64,000 nt of DNA from Heliocidaris tuberculata. Taxonomy: Eukaryota > Echinodermata > Echinoidea > Camarodonta > Echinometridae. How positions within the stretch are numbered: position 1 is the stretch's first letter; each line of letters opens with the position of its first letter. A model generated the notes under the pieces. The model was not told the origin of the DNA. It saw only the letters and a program-made list of their open reading frames with translations, and searched no databases. Positions 1-12,100 of the stretch are shown here, piece by piece. The stretch is taken from contig CM046847.1 of the NCBI GenBank assembly GCA_025618425.1, positions 2,638,259-2,702,258 of the forward strand, written 5' to 3'. Made by a program: the position numbers and the translations under genes.

Positions 1-1640
1 ATAGGCTATGTAATACCTGTTTATAAATTTACTTTAAAATAAAGTTTAAGTGTAGGCTATTAAACGAGAGAGCGGGGGAGGCCGACTGAGAGGATTTTCT
101 ATTTTGAATAGTAAAAGTTTGCATTCTAGAGTACTTCGGAATCTGACTAGTGTGCTGTAGCCTTAACTCGTCATTTACTTTCCTCAGTTTTTGAAAGATA
201 GCGTGTGAGCCTATTGTAAAGGGGCTGGTTTCGGTATAAGAGGAAAGTTCCCCCCTCCCCCACAATAAGAAAACTGTAAGAAAACAAGATGCATATATGT
301 ACATGGAAGGTGAGGTACTCAGAAAATTCAGCGATTTATACGTTCTAAAAGAAGTACCACGGTGACTACTGTAATCACAAAAATACAATTTTTTCTGGCA
401 AGAGGGTATATAAAATGGATGTCTTTTCTTTTTATCTTTCTTTCTTTCTTTCTTTCTTTCCCCCTTCCTTTTCTCCCCCCTTTTTTTTTTTGATCGTGGA
501 ACTTTTTTTTTTGGGGGGGGGGGGGGGGGGGGCTGCAGCTCCCAAGCCCCCACCGTACGCATAATTCACCACCAAAATGAGCTGTGAAATGACTTCCTCC
601 GGGTTCAAGTTTCAAAGGTCAAAGGGTACAAACGAAGCTCTCTTGGGTCTATTTACAGATGTATAAATTAGATTTTCCATCAACACACATGTTCAATGTT
701 TTGCGTAAAAGCTATGTTGTTTCAAGGAAGTACTAGGCAAGCTTGCCTATTACCTTCTTGGTTATTTGGACATGATAAAGAACGTACACCAGAAACTTTG
801 TTTTATTCTTTGACCTTTGATTGTCGAGTGGGAGAAAGTGAAATCTTTAGATTGGATACAAGTATCATAATATAGCAGAAGCTGTTTGGCGATACATTGT
901 AGCCTTTGATAATTCTCTTTCTACTACCTTTTTCTGAGAAAGTATTGATCTACATTGCATTTTATGTCAGTAGATTTCTCTAGGCACTTGGCATTTTAAG
1001 AGGGGAGCAAGTTGAGGGCAATGAAAACCTCCATGCTTTAAATTGATTTTCGCATTTTAAAGTAAATAGTAAAATCACAGACAGAAAACACACAGAATTA
1101 AAGGTAGTAGATAGTTTTGGGAAGCCCTCAAAAAGTTTTCGTGAGATTTCTTTGCTTTTTCTTAATAAATAGCATACTAACATAACTAAGATGCTGTGAA
1201 GTTTTTTCCTCCTCAAGTGAAATATTTATCGAATGAGAGGTGAAAAGTAATAAAAATCCCCGGCCCCAAAAAGAGGGGATGTAAATTCAAACAACGGCCA
1301 TACACATAACTCACATGAGGATTGCTGTGTGTTATAGAATACGCTACACATAGTGCGAAGCGCTGCGTTTATTGTGTGGGGAACTTTCGAAAAGGAAAAA
1401 AAAAAATCTGCTGCTCGGTCGCGTTGCTCCCTCGCTTATCCAATAACTCATCAAATTTGGGCTAACAACCCTGGGTTATGTGCACTAAAACTCATTTTCA
1501 CGTAGTGCCATCATTTCTAAATTAAAAAAAAAACGAAAAAAAAAACGCTCATTAATCTGAGTTTAGGCATGGGGGGGGGGGGGGTGCAGATTTGATAGTT
1601 TGCCCCTGGCGCCAGAATACCTAGATACGCCACTGAGTAT
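1..1640. other. Non-coding left edge of the window
   Basis: AT-rich DNA with the homopolymer block at 480 and an element-like end near 1600-1640 (CCAGAATACCTAGATACGCCACTGA), related to the CGCCACTG termini seen at 6870 and 36370. No frame with convincing codon structure or splice sites. Confidence 0.5.
480..532. repeat. Poly-T and poly-G homopolymer block
   Basis: T-runs separated by GATCGTGGAAC, then about 20 G. Poly-G runs of 10-20 recur throughout the window (for example 5030, 5107, 6658, 8050, 14510, 41341) and are weak points for sequencing. Confidence 0.9.
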
Positions 1641-1685
1641 GATTTTTGCTACCGAGACTGTCTATGAGCTTTGATATGCATGCAG

Positions 1686-1817
1686 GGTATTCTGAAGCAA
1701 ACCTCAGTGGATATGTTGCAAAGGAGCTGACAATTAGAGGTGATCATCTGCATTGGGCAGGGGCAACGGCTGTGATTGGCGACGCCACTGGATTTCTTCA
1801 ATGTGCGCATGATTACT
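1686..1817 (+). CDS. Orphan candidate exon, possibly of a 2OG-Fe(II) oxygenase-like protein
   Basis: Between ATGCATGCAG and TACT|GTAAGT one frame encodes GYSEANLSGYVAKELTIRGD, HLHWAGATAVIGDATGFL and QCAHDY, codon-like and free of repeats. IRGD-x-L-x-W resembles the IRGDxIxW segment I recall from EGLN-type prolyl hydroxylases, but that is only about eight residues. No neighbouring exon was found on either side; the rest may lie left of the window or be lost. It could also be a pseudo-exon. Confidence 0.35.
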
Positions 1818-1858
1818 GTAAGTTAATGAAAAAAGAGAATTCCGTGGTATATTGTTGA

Positions 1859-1894
1859 TTTTATTACTATTATTATTATTATCATTATTATTAC

Positions 1895-1969
<75 letters not shown>

Positions 1970-2035
1970 TATTATCATCATTATTATCATTATTATCATT
2001 ATCATCATTATCATTATCATCATAATAATAATGCT
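1859..2035. repeat. (ATT)n trinucleotide microsatellite
   Basis: About 175 bp of ATT units with occasional ATC and ACT interruptions. It follows the orphan exon candidate by about 40 bp. Confidence 0.95.
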
Positions 2036-2564
2036 TATGGTACTAAATGATAATGATACTAACAATAGCATTAATAAGAAATTATTTATTGATAAAGCGC
2101 TATCTAACTTTAATAAACTCTATTAAAGTGGACGGCGTAGTATTATCACTGGATGCAATGACTGACATTCAATGGTCAAGATTTTCAAGAAAATAGAAAT
2201 ATCACACTCAACGTTTTTATTGAAAAAATACATCTATCTTTCTTTTTGGGAAGGGGAAGAGGCTACCTCTCCTTTCCTGTTTATATATTTTGCATTGATT
2301 TCGAGTTTAGACCCAACACACCATCGTTAAGTTTGGTCTTGACCTCAAAGTCTCAAGTTACGTTTAACGAGGCAAACGGTTGCTTTGGATTAGCCAGTCG
2401 TGTAGATAAACGACTTTTTACTTCTCCCATGCGCGGTATTATTGGGGCAAGTCCAGGGTCGCCCTTTAGACCGGTAAAATCATTTCTTATCCCTCGGAGG
2501 AAAGGCCCCTCCTTGCACGCTTCCCGTAATACTGCACTATAGTTAACCCAGTACCAACAGCTGG

Positions 2565-3690
2565 AAGAAGAATCAAGGGTTTGTGACAGGCTCTGCGAGG
2601 AAGGTGTAGTATATCAACCCAGATCCAATCAATTTTTTCTCGGCTAAGCAAGTGTTTACAAAGTAGTTCATGCCAGACCTACAGATCGAGCCTCAGCTAC
2701 ATGTCGTCTGCATCTATTTAATGCGACATCTCGACATCGTTTTACTCGAGACTCTGTGACCCAAGTGCCTAAAAAAATGATACATTTCTCAATTTGAACC
2801 AAATTTGAGAGGAGAGTTGGAACAAGAAGGAAAGCTAGCTATGCAGTCAGCACAGATTCAAGATATTTCTTCTCGTTTAAGCAAGTGTTAACAAAGTAAG
2901 TTCCCGCCAAATCTAGATTGAACCATATTTTATCTGCATCTCTTTAAAGCGTCATCTCGACAAGTTTTGTCTCTAGACTCCGTGGCCCGAGCATCCACAG
3001 AAGATGATAATTTTTAAAATTCGAACCAAATTTGCAGGGAGAGTTGGGATTGGTTTTGACAAGGAAAGCTAGATATGCCAGCCTAGATTCAATCAATTTC
3101 TTCTTTGGAAAGCCAACGCTCACCGGTTTACGCCAGATCTAGATCAGACTGCAGCCATGTCGTGTGAATTTTATTTACAGCGTCATTTCAAGGAACTCCT
3201 TGGTCATTTCGACAGGGTTTGTTTCAAGACTAATAGCGAAAAAGAAAATAAAAATTTGTCCAATTGTAACGAAATTTGCGAAAAGAAGTTCGACTGGTTC
3301 TAAGAAGAAAAACAAGCCATACCGGTTTATAGATTCAAGCAATCTGTTCTTGGATAATCAAGTGCTTTCATGTTCTCGCTAGATCTCGATCAAAATGTAG
3401 CTATGTCATCTGCTTTTTATTTAACTCATCGTCTCCACTTGGTTTGACTCGAGACTCAGAGCACAAAAGAAAATGAAATACCCTTTTTATTGGAACGTAA
3501 TTTGCGAGAAGGGGTGACTGGATCCATCAAGGAAAAATAGATGCGTCAGCCTGGAATCGACATTGTTTTCGGATAAGCAAATTCTTTCAAGTTCCCGCCA
3601 GACCTATAGATCGAATCGCCGTTGTGTCGTCTGCAACTACTTAATGCATCATGTCGTCACTTTTTGACTTGTGACTCAGAGTTCAGATAA
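2565..3690. repeat. Five degenerate ~235-bp tandem units upstream of the sialyltransferase
   Basis: Each unit has the same order of words: AAGGAAAGCTAG..ATGC.TCAGC, GATTCAA-CAATTTCTTCT, TAAGCAAGTGTT, GCCAGACCTA-AGATCGA, ATGTCGTCTGCATCT-TTTAA, CATCTCGAC, TTTGACTCGAGACTC, GAACCAAATTTG, GAGAGTTGG. Anchors GAGTTGG/GACTGG fall near 2815, 3050, 3295 and 3530. The units have diverged too far for recent amplification. The last ends about 290 bp before the start codon at 3983, so the array covers the presumed promoter/5' UTR region. Confidence 0.7.
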
Positions 3691-3982
3691 ATGAAAATCA
3701 GACAATATTCTTCTCATTTATGAGAAATAATACAGCGTCAAGAGATAGTTTGAATGGAAAAGACAAAGTGGACGTGCCATGTGCTAAAACTACCCAAAAT
3801 TCTCACACTTCATTTCCCATAATTTCTACGTTACAACTACACGCGAAATTTTTAGCGGGGTCGCAATCATGCATTTTGACATTTAAACGGTCTCAAGTTT
3901 AGGAGTTGCCCACTGAGACAGTCGCTATGATCACGAACTTAGGATCTACCAGTCGTTGTCGGGGACACCATCGAAAACAACA

Positions 3983-4143
3983 ATGACGACGATGTCACGA
4001 CATTTACCACGTTGGGGGACTATCCTGAAGCTCGCCGTCATCGTCTGTACGCTGGGTTACTGTATTCTAATGCTCTCGTGGTCAATTCGGTATAACGAGA
4101 TCGTGAGTGACAGACGGGACAAGGCCGTGGTCATTGATGACGG
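3983..4143 (+). CDS. ST8SIA-like: Sialyltransferase exon 1: start, cytoplasmic tail and TM anchor
   Basis: Starts at the first in-frame ATG (3983, with A at -3); a second ATG three codons later (3992) is an alternative. Residues 13-35 (TILKLAVIVCTLGYCILMLS core) form the single hydrophobic anchor after a basic N-terminus, the type II pattern. It ends before GTCAGT at 4144, leaving two bases that combine with the first base of exon 2 to give Gly54. A stronger GTGAGT at 4103 is out of phase. Confidence 0.9.
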
Positions 4144-7100
4144 GTCAGTATTATTTTATGATGTGTTTCATATTTTGATCATGACGGTGAAATACAAATA
4201 CGAAGACCACCCATCAAATATAGAGTTTTATTATAGGATTTCTCAAAATTCTTCGACATTGTGCCTTACATTTAAACCGCTCTGGCAAAACGATTATTAT
4301 TTTATGAAAACGAAATTTCCCTTTTCTCATGAACAAAAATATTGACATCCTTGGACTGACATCTTTCCTGTCAGAACGGATCCCAACATATCATATTTGT
4401 CTAGTTAGCTCATATCCGCCCTTAAAAATTTAAACGTGTTTAAAAAAAAAAACAAGCCCAAAACAATATAATCCAGATTCTGTTTCCAATTTAGTAATGA
4501 CATGAACGAGTAGCAGGTCATTATTTTTACGCTATACATAAAATATGCTTGAATAAGTTAAGTTAAACAAGCCGACTGAACTCAAAATACAGCGAGTCAA
4601 GGAAACAGGAAGACATGTTTTCAATTATGGATAGACAGTAGTGCCCTTCATGAATGTTGGATAAAAAAAAGTTCAACTTGCTGGCGAAGGATTTTGTTTT
4701 TCTTTTAACATAACTTGAGAATGTGACTGGCTGCTGAAGTTAATCCACAACCTAGAAATGCCACATCGTTTGTTTGTTCAGGTTCAGCTTGTATGGGAGA
4801 ATTTGGGGAAAACGTTAGGGGAATAAGTTAATTTAAAGGGGAAACGGAATCAAGGGCGTTTTTTTGTTGTTGTTTTTTTGTTTTTGTTTGTTTGTTTGTT
4901 TGTTTGTTTGTTTGTTTTTTTTTTTGGGGGGGTTGAATGATATAAAATGAATGAAATGTATAAAGATTTAGGTAGTAGCGTAATGGGTCCAGTCAGTGAG
5001 GGGACAATAGTATCATGGGGGGGAGAGGGGGGGGGGGGGGTAGGAGGACCGGTCTTACAGGTGGATGAAATGCGATCTGACGAAGCCTGTGATAAGCGTG
5101 ATAAAGGGGGGGGGGGGGGGTTGGAGGGGTCCTGCTCACTTTACATTCCTCCCCCACCCCACCTCCTCTTTTCTCCTTTCTCCAATTTCGGTCATTCGAT
5201 TTAGGCTCCTGCACGCGCACGTGCCCCCGTCCGCCTTCCCCGGCTTCTACGCTACTGGTTTTGGGGCAGAATTTTTTTATAAAGTGAAAAATAGTCTGAA
5301 AATAGTTCCGTTCTATCTCAGATCTGGATCAAATCAGGAACACAATTTTAATGCATTTCACAATGCCTGTCATTTTGCTTTTTAATTATTCCCACTCTCA
5401 CGAAAAAAAAAAAAAAAGATCCTACATACATGTACTAATAAGTTCTTAAGTTAGTAAAATGTACTAAATTTTATATTGGACTCGTATTAATGGTGTATGA
5501 ATCTTGTAAGCAGGAGCTGCAATTTGTTTTAAAAAACAAACGTAAAGAGCAATGAAGAAAGGGCACTCTAAAATGAAGACGTTAAAATTGAATGTGAACA
5601 TAATTATATGCAGAAAAGGTTAAGCAAAGATTTTTACTTTTGCAGTGGTGGATCGAACATTTGCCCCCTTCCATTGCCCGTGTTAATGAATTGAATTTAA
5701 ATTGATATTTTGGGTGCTTATATAACATTTAAAAACTTCTTTTGGTCAATATTTGAATTAGATAGGAAACACGTTATTACAAAAGAAGGAAGATACATTT
5801 CAGAAAATATTTCTTGTGTGCTCCAATTTCATGCTTGAAAATTTATGAAAACAAAGGAAAACAAATATGGATTTAAGATAGTGCAAAACAGGACAGTTTA
5901 ATTTTATTTTCGAATGATGATAAGTGTTCACATTAATTGTTAATTAAATGAGACTCATTGAGCTTATCTGTCTTTCTCCTCCTATATTATAATTCTTTCT
6001 TCCTATTTTCTACTCAATATTTTCACATGGCTGTATTAATGATTTTTCGATTAAAATATTTATGCTTACAATTATGTAAAGTAACGTTTTATTGAAATGA
6101 CCCTAACAATAAGAAAAAAGAATACAAATGCTTAATATTTTTCATGTTCTTGGATAATATTGGATGAATATGATAATTTTAATTCCTAACATCAATGAAG
6201 AAAGAGTTTTTCGCATTTTTGACTATTTTGACCTTTTCCTACTCTTTGCAGACAAGCATTACCAGAATTTAACCCAGAGTTAGCCAATCTCCCTGTCAGA
6301 GACAACATCGATGATAGGAGTCGTGAACGAATGTTACCAGACGAAGTCGATCCTGAAACGAATGACCGGCTCGACCTTGTTCCGAAATCAGGATCGACCT
6401 TGGATTTCCAGTCGGCGATCCAAAGATTGCATTCGAATTCGAGTTCATGGAGATTCAGGCATGATAATGTACTGAAATTAAGGTAAATTTTTCGTGTTCA
6501 TAGTTGAATGAACATTTATTTCATTTTTAAGGATAATGAGGATTAAGCATAATTATTTTCATTTTCATTGTATTCCCCATACATACCCAGCCTAATCAAC
6601 ACCGACAGAGTCTATTTCTGTGCATGTTCTCGCTAAGCCAGTTTTCAATATTACAGAGGGGGGGGGGGGGGGGTGTTTTGGGTGTTCAAACACCCCCCTT
6701 TAGAATTGCTGATAACCTTTTTTTTTTTGGTTTTTTTTTGTTTAAGCTTGTCAAAGTCAGATAATTTTTGAGTAAAAAGACACCCCCCAAAATACTGATA
6801 ACTTTTTTTTGCTTATCAGAGAATTTTGGAGTAAAAAACACCCCCCTTTAAAAAAATCCTGGGTACGCCACTGGTTATTTATATTATTCTTATTGTTGAT
6901 TTTTCGCCGGATTGTACCTATTCTCAATTGTTTAAAAAGTACATTGTTTGGCTGCACCCCCCCCCCCCCGGTGAGAACTTTGAAATTGCAAAATTTCCGG
7001 AAACCGTCATCTCATGTTCAGCATGTTCAAGTAGCTAGGTTTGCGAACTTGTCATCTATCTTTATATCATGTCTAGTATATTTGATGACGAAACAAAATT

Positions 7101-9143
7101 TTATTATAATAAATTGTGATAATTGTTACTCGCTCACTCGCAAAACAAAGAAACTGGATAGTTGTTGCTCGGGCAAGAGGCATCAGCCCCATCCCTTGGC
7201 GATATGCATGCAGCCAATCTACCTTCCCTCATTTTTTCTGACCGATTTTCTTATTTTCTTTCTCATAAAACAACAGCTCCTTTTTCCTTTGCCCAATCGA
7301 AAACGATAATGGAATTCCAGTTTATCTTTCTATTTATGAAAGTGATGAAAGCGGTAATTGAATCGTCATTCGATACCATTTCAGAAATTCAATTCCACGC
7401 TTCGAAACTCGAAAGTTAACAACTCTATACTTCTACTTTGACTCATAAACAGGCCAAAATGAGATCGGAAATGTCGGAGTAGGAACCTGAATTTGTCAAT
7501 TCGACCGGTCGGTTGTCAAGGGTCACATCGGGTCAAAGAAATTGATGACAACTGAATCTAAATATCAGACAGGATGCTGGATAAACACGTATTTACCGAT
7601 ATTTTTTTCTACATTTCCCCGACGACAGGCATATTGCCCTTTCTAACTATCAGAAAATTGTTTTTTAAGTTTACATGATCATCATTGTTTTTTTATGCTA
7701 TAAACCAACTCAGTGGGGATTTCTCTATATCAACTAATGTAAAGCGCCATTAATTAGAATCATCATTGTCACTTACAATTTACAAACGTGATCTTGATAA
7801 GGACAATTAGGTTTTTATATCTCTGTACCCTTTTTTTCTTTTAGGAGATGTGATAATTACGAAATGTATTTCATACATCACTCTGTTTTAAGGACCCAGG
7901 GCACCCAAATAAGAATGGACTGGAGCCTTAGAAATATGAAAATAAAAGACATAGATGTAAACAGAATATAATTTGTTTCGATTTTATCCGGACAGCAAGT
8001 CTCGAATGGAGATAGTTCTATCCATCAATGTCATTGCCTCTCCCAATGCGGGGGGGGGGGGGGGGGGGCAGGAAGGGGGTGGTGTAGGAGCATATTTCCT
8101 TGGAAAAGTGTGTCCCGAAAAAAATTTTCCCGCCCTAATTCCACCGTCGCTCACAAGCCTCCGGAAGGTTGGGGGCCGCGGGATGTTTATACCCCTTTAA
8201 AGACATGTTTTCTGCAATAGGAGGGGCAGCCATTTTGCCCCCATGATACTCGTATGCTCTTCTATATCTAAGTTTATAGGACCATGCACAGTCGCAGCCA
8301 GTGAAGGAGGCACTAACACCATTTCTACCAGAGCCATCATTGGCCAATTCGGTTCCAGTAGGTAACAACATGGCGCTTGTTGCTGTGTTAGGCAAGCATG
8401 GAACATGAAGCATGGAATATGTTATGCCCAACTGGAACCGAGGTGGCCAAACTGTGTATGGATGGCTCTGATTTCTACTCTTCTCTTTGAACATGTTGAA
8501 TGATGTCAAGAGGAATTGCCACGGTTTCATAATTTTCATTTTCTGCTGACTCCTACTTCTACATGTTCTAAAAAACTGAACTTTTCTAAGTAAAAATACA
8601 AGGAATCATAATTTCCCTATCTTGTTCTTTATCCTCCCTACTTCTATCTCCACTACAGGAAACAGATCGGAGATTACTTGGGTGGGGACTTCCTAGAGTC
8701 TGCTTTCCTGACTCGAGCCAACACCCCTAACAACTCCTCTGTGCTCTTTTATAAGATCCTCCCTAAGAGTTTACTCGTCCACGATCTGTGGGTACAACTA
8801 CCAAAGGTACCGCCACGCTTGTCTAGAGCACTGTCGGCTCTTTTTCATACGAATATGGAATTCTGGTTTATCTGTTATTTTATTATGATGGAATCGCTAT
8901 TCTATCCCGTTTCAGAAAATCATATCTACGCTCAGGAACTTAAAGTGGACAGTATCATACTGTTATTTTCTGTTTTGTTTTGTTTCGTTTTGTTTGTTTT
9001 TTTAATAGTATTTATAAACAATATGACTGGAAATGTCGAAATGGGAGCGCCTCTATGCTCTTTTATTGATACTCCCCAAGGCATGTAATCATGGGTGGCG
9101 ATTTCTTGTCATGACTTTGGAGGGAGACGCCTCATTCCAGGAA

Positions 9144-9179
<36 letters not shown>

Positions 9180-12100
9180 CGACCGAACGGGAAGAGTCTG
9201 TGTGCTCTTTTATTTTGCGAGAGATCGCGTGCAAATATAATTTGCAATATTCAGATTGCAATTTTATTTTATTTATTATTAGAGCACTTAATCATACAAG
9301 CAAACAAAAAATCTGATCCTAATATCAACATCTCTTCTCAAATCTCTTAATTGTTGCCAAGATCTGCTTTGCTCTAAAATCATCATTCTTTAAAGACACC
9401 TTAACCCGCGTGGGCGCAGGTAGATACTTTTCTTTGAGGATGTCATCATCATCATGATCATCATCATCATCGTCATCTCAGAAAGACAAATTTTCGGTTT
9501 TATACCCCCTAATTAATAGCGAGACCGAATTTTTTATGTTGCACCCCATCCCCGTTACAAACACTGCATTATCGACGTCTGTCTCCTCCTCCTCCTCTTT
9601 CTCCTTCCCCAGCTGAAAAGAATTTGTATTTTCTCGATTCATGTTTAAAAAAATAATTTGTGTCTTTTGTTTCATATGTTTGCTGAAAATCTTATTTTGG
9701 GTTATCGCCCCAACACAGCATACAGCACCACACATACCCAGTGACGCCCCTATCTTCCTCATATCACCTCACTTTTTGCTGCTTCTTAATTTTCGGTTTA
9801 TTTCGTCCCCCGCACTGAACATAATAATTGATGTAACTGAATGATATAAACATTACACCCCATACATGCCATAGGACTACCACCCCCAGGGCGGATCCAG
9901 AGTTGTCTGGAATCTCTAACCAAAAGAATTCTCCTCCAGGTGCCTTTGCACAAGGGCGTATCAAGGATTTTTGTAATAGGGGTTGAGGCAGAATCCCCAA
10001 ATGGCTCTGACAAGCAAGCAATTAACAAAAAGTGAACTACTACATTCGGTTCAAAAGTGGGAGGGCGTGAGTCAGTTCATTTTGTACCCCTTATTATTAA
10101 GTCCGCCTTTGCAGGTCTAAAATTTGTGCCAAGAATACAATTTTGGACCACATTTATTTTTCTTTTTTGTGTATAGCTATGCCAGACCGGGTTTGAAAGG
10201 GGGCATGCACTCCTCCCCCTGGATCCGCCAATGACCCCTGCCATTACACGATCAACACATCAAACAAGAGACATTCATCATTTAGCTACAGAACAGCTGT
10301 TCTTAAACTTGATACACCGAACATTATTCTCTGTCTAGACGGAATCGTCATTATTACTTCTATCTATCTTCGTTCTTCTTCTTTTTTTTTTAAATACACG
10401 TCTTTTGTTCCTGTTCCCTTTATAAAAGTTCCCATGCTGTTCCATTTCTTTCTTATACTATCTCGCCATATTCTATGTTCTTATTCTCAACCATCTTCTG
10501 ATCAATTTTATCTTTCCTTTTTTTTTGTTTTTTGTTTGTTTAATTGGGTAAAAATTTACACTCGGGGGTGATTTAACGGAGCAAACTGGAGGCAAATGTG
10601 TAGACATTTCGACATTTATCTTTGGGGTTCTTGCGAGATATTCCCCCGAAGATTTTGAAACATTCAAGCACTTTTGACGGAGAAACACACTGCTGCTATT
10701 TGCGGACATTAAAAAGCATTTAAATTAAATGCAAGCTCTTCAAGATGTCTTCCATCTATAAATCATCAAATTACTTTGCAATGTAATGTGCATGGTTTTG
10801 AATATTGAAGTTAAGAACTGTGATACAGAAATAAAACCAATCAATATTGTTCAAATAGGAATACAACATCCAAATGATACCATTTCCCCTCTCTTTTATT
10901 TCTATTTTATCTAAAATTTTCTACATTGACCCTTTCGTATAATCAAGAAAATTCAACTCTCAATTTCGCAGGCGTCTGTGTACAGCGGGAGAAGATACAA
11001 AACATGCAGTGTGGTGGGGAGCAGCGGAATATTGACTGGAAGAAAATGCGGAAAGCTGATTGATAGTACTGATTTTGTATTCAGGTGAGGTGAAATATTG
11101 TTTTTATTAATACTTCTTACTTTATGGATAAAGATAATTCTGACTATTTAAAATTCAGTGATCATCTTTCACATTCAATTTCTTATTAAATTTATCCGGT
11201 CTGTGTTTGTTTGCTTTTTAAAAAAAATATTGTATTGCTCATAAAATTTTGAACGCGTTTTCCATCAGGTCTTATAAAATACCTTCAAATTAAGCTTCAT
11301 CCTACTATTTGACATGCAATACTTTTCAATCACAAGGCGAAATTGATAACAATTTCTGGACCCCAAGTAATGATTTGATATTTAGATGGGTTTTGTTCTT
11401 TCATTACCGTGGTCATTGACTTCTTATCCGGTCTTTCCGTTTCAATTTGATTTCATGATTTACCTCTCGGTCTCTTATTTCTGCTCATGTTACCATGGTT
11501 ACTTGTAAGAATGAACAACGCTCCAACATCGGACGAATTTGTGGCTGATGTGGGAAAGAGAACTAACCAGATGTCGGAGACAGGGAAGAGTCTCGCCAAA
11601 ATGAGGTCAGTTTCAAACAAAGGAACAGAAACTTTCTTCCAATCATTTTATTCAAATTTCACAAATGATTCGAATAATTATACAGTTTATCATAAGAATA
11701 GTTCAATAGCATGGTGAGAAGGCTTATAGGATCACATGAAGCAAAGAGCTATACATGTTGTGTTGCGTATGCTTGGGTGGTTTACTCAGTACAAGATATG
11801 ATGAAAGAGAAGGGAAGAAACAGATAGGCGGAAAAGAGGAAGTGAGAGAAAGAGAGAAAGAGAGAGAGAGAGAGAGAGACATACATACAGACAGACTGAG
11901 GTGGAAAACTCGAGAAGAGAGTAAAGAGGAAAGGAGGAAGGAAGAGCAGTGTAAAAAATTATTTATTTATTATTTATTATTTATTATTTATTATTTATTT
12001 TCTTATTTATTTATCATTTATCATTTATTATTTATTGTTTATTATTTATTAGTTATTATTTATTATGTATTATTTATTATTTGTTATTCATTATTAATTA

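Noticed and set aside
3956..4345. Reading the sialyltransferase first exon through to 4345
   Set aside because: The upstream part lacks an ATG before 3983, and sequence after 4143 is AT-rich and non-conserved; the donor at 4144 is the one that joins exon 2 in phase.
8135..8539. 134-residue minus-strand frame inside sialyltransferase intron 2
   Set aside because: No splice context, no recognisable family, and its ends run into a G-run and repeat-like sequence; a chance frame is as likely.
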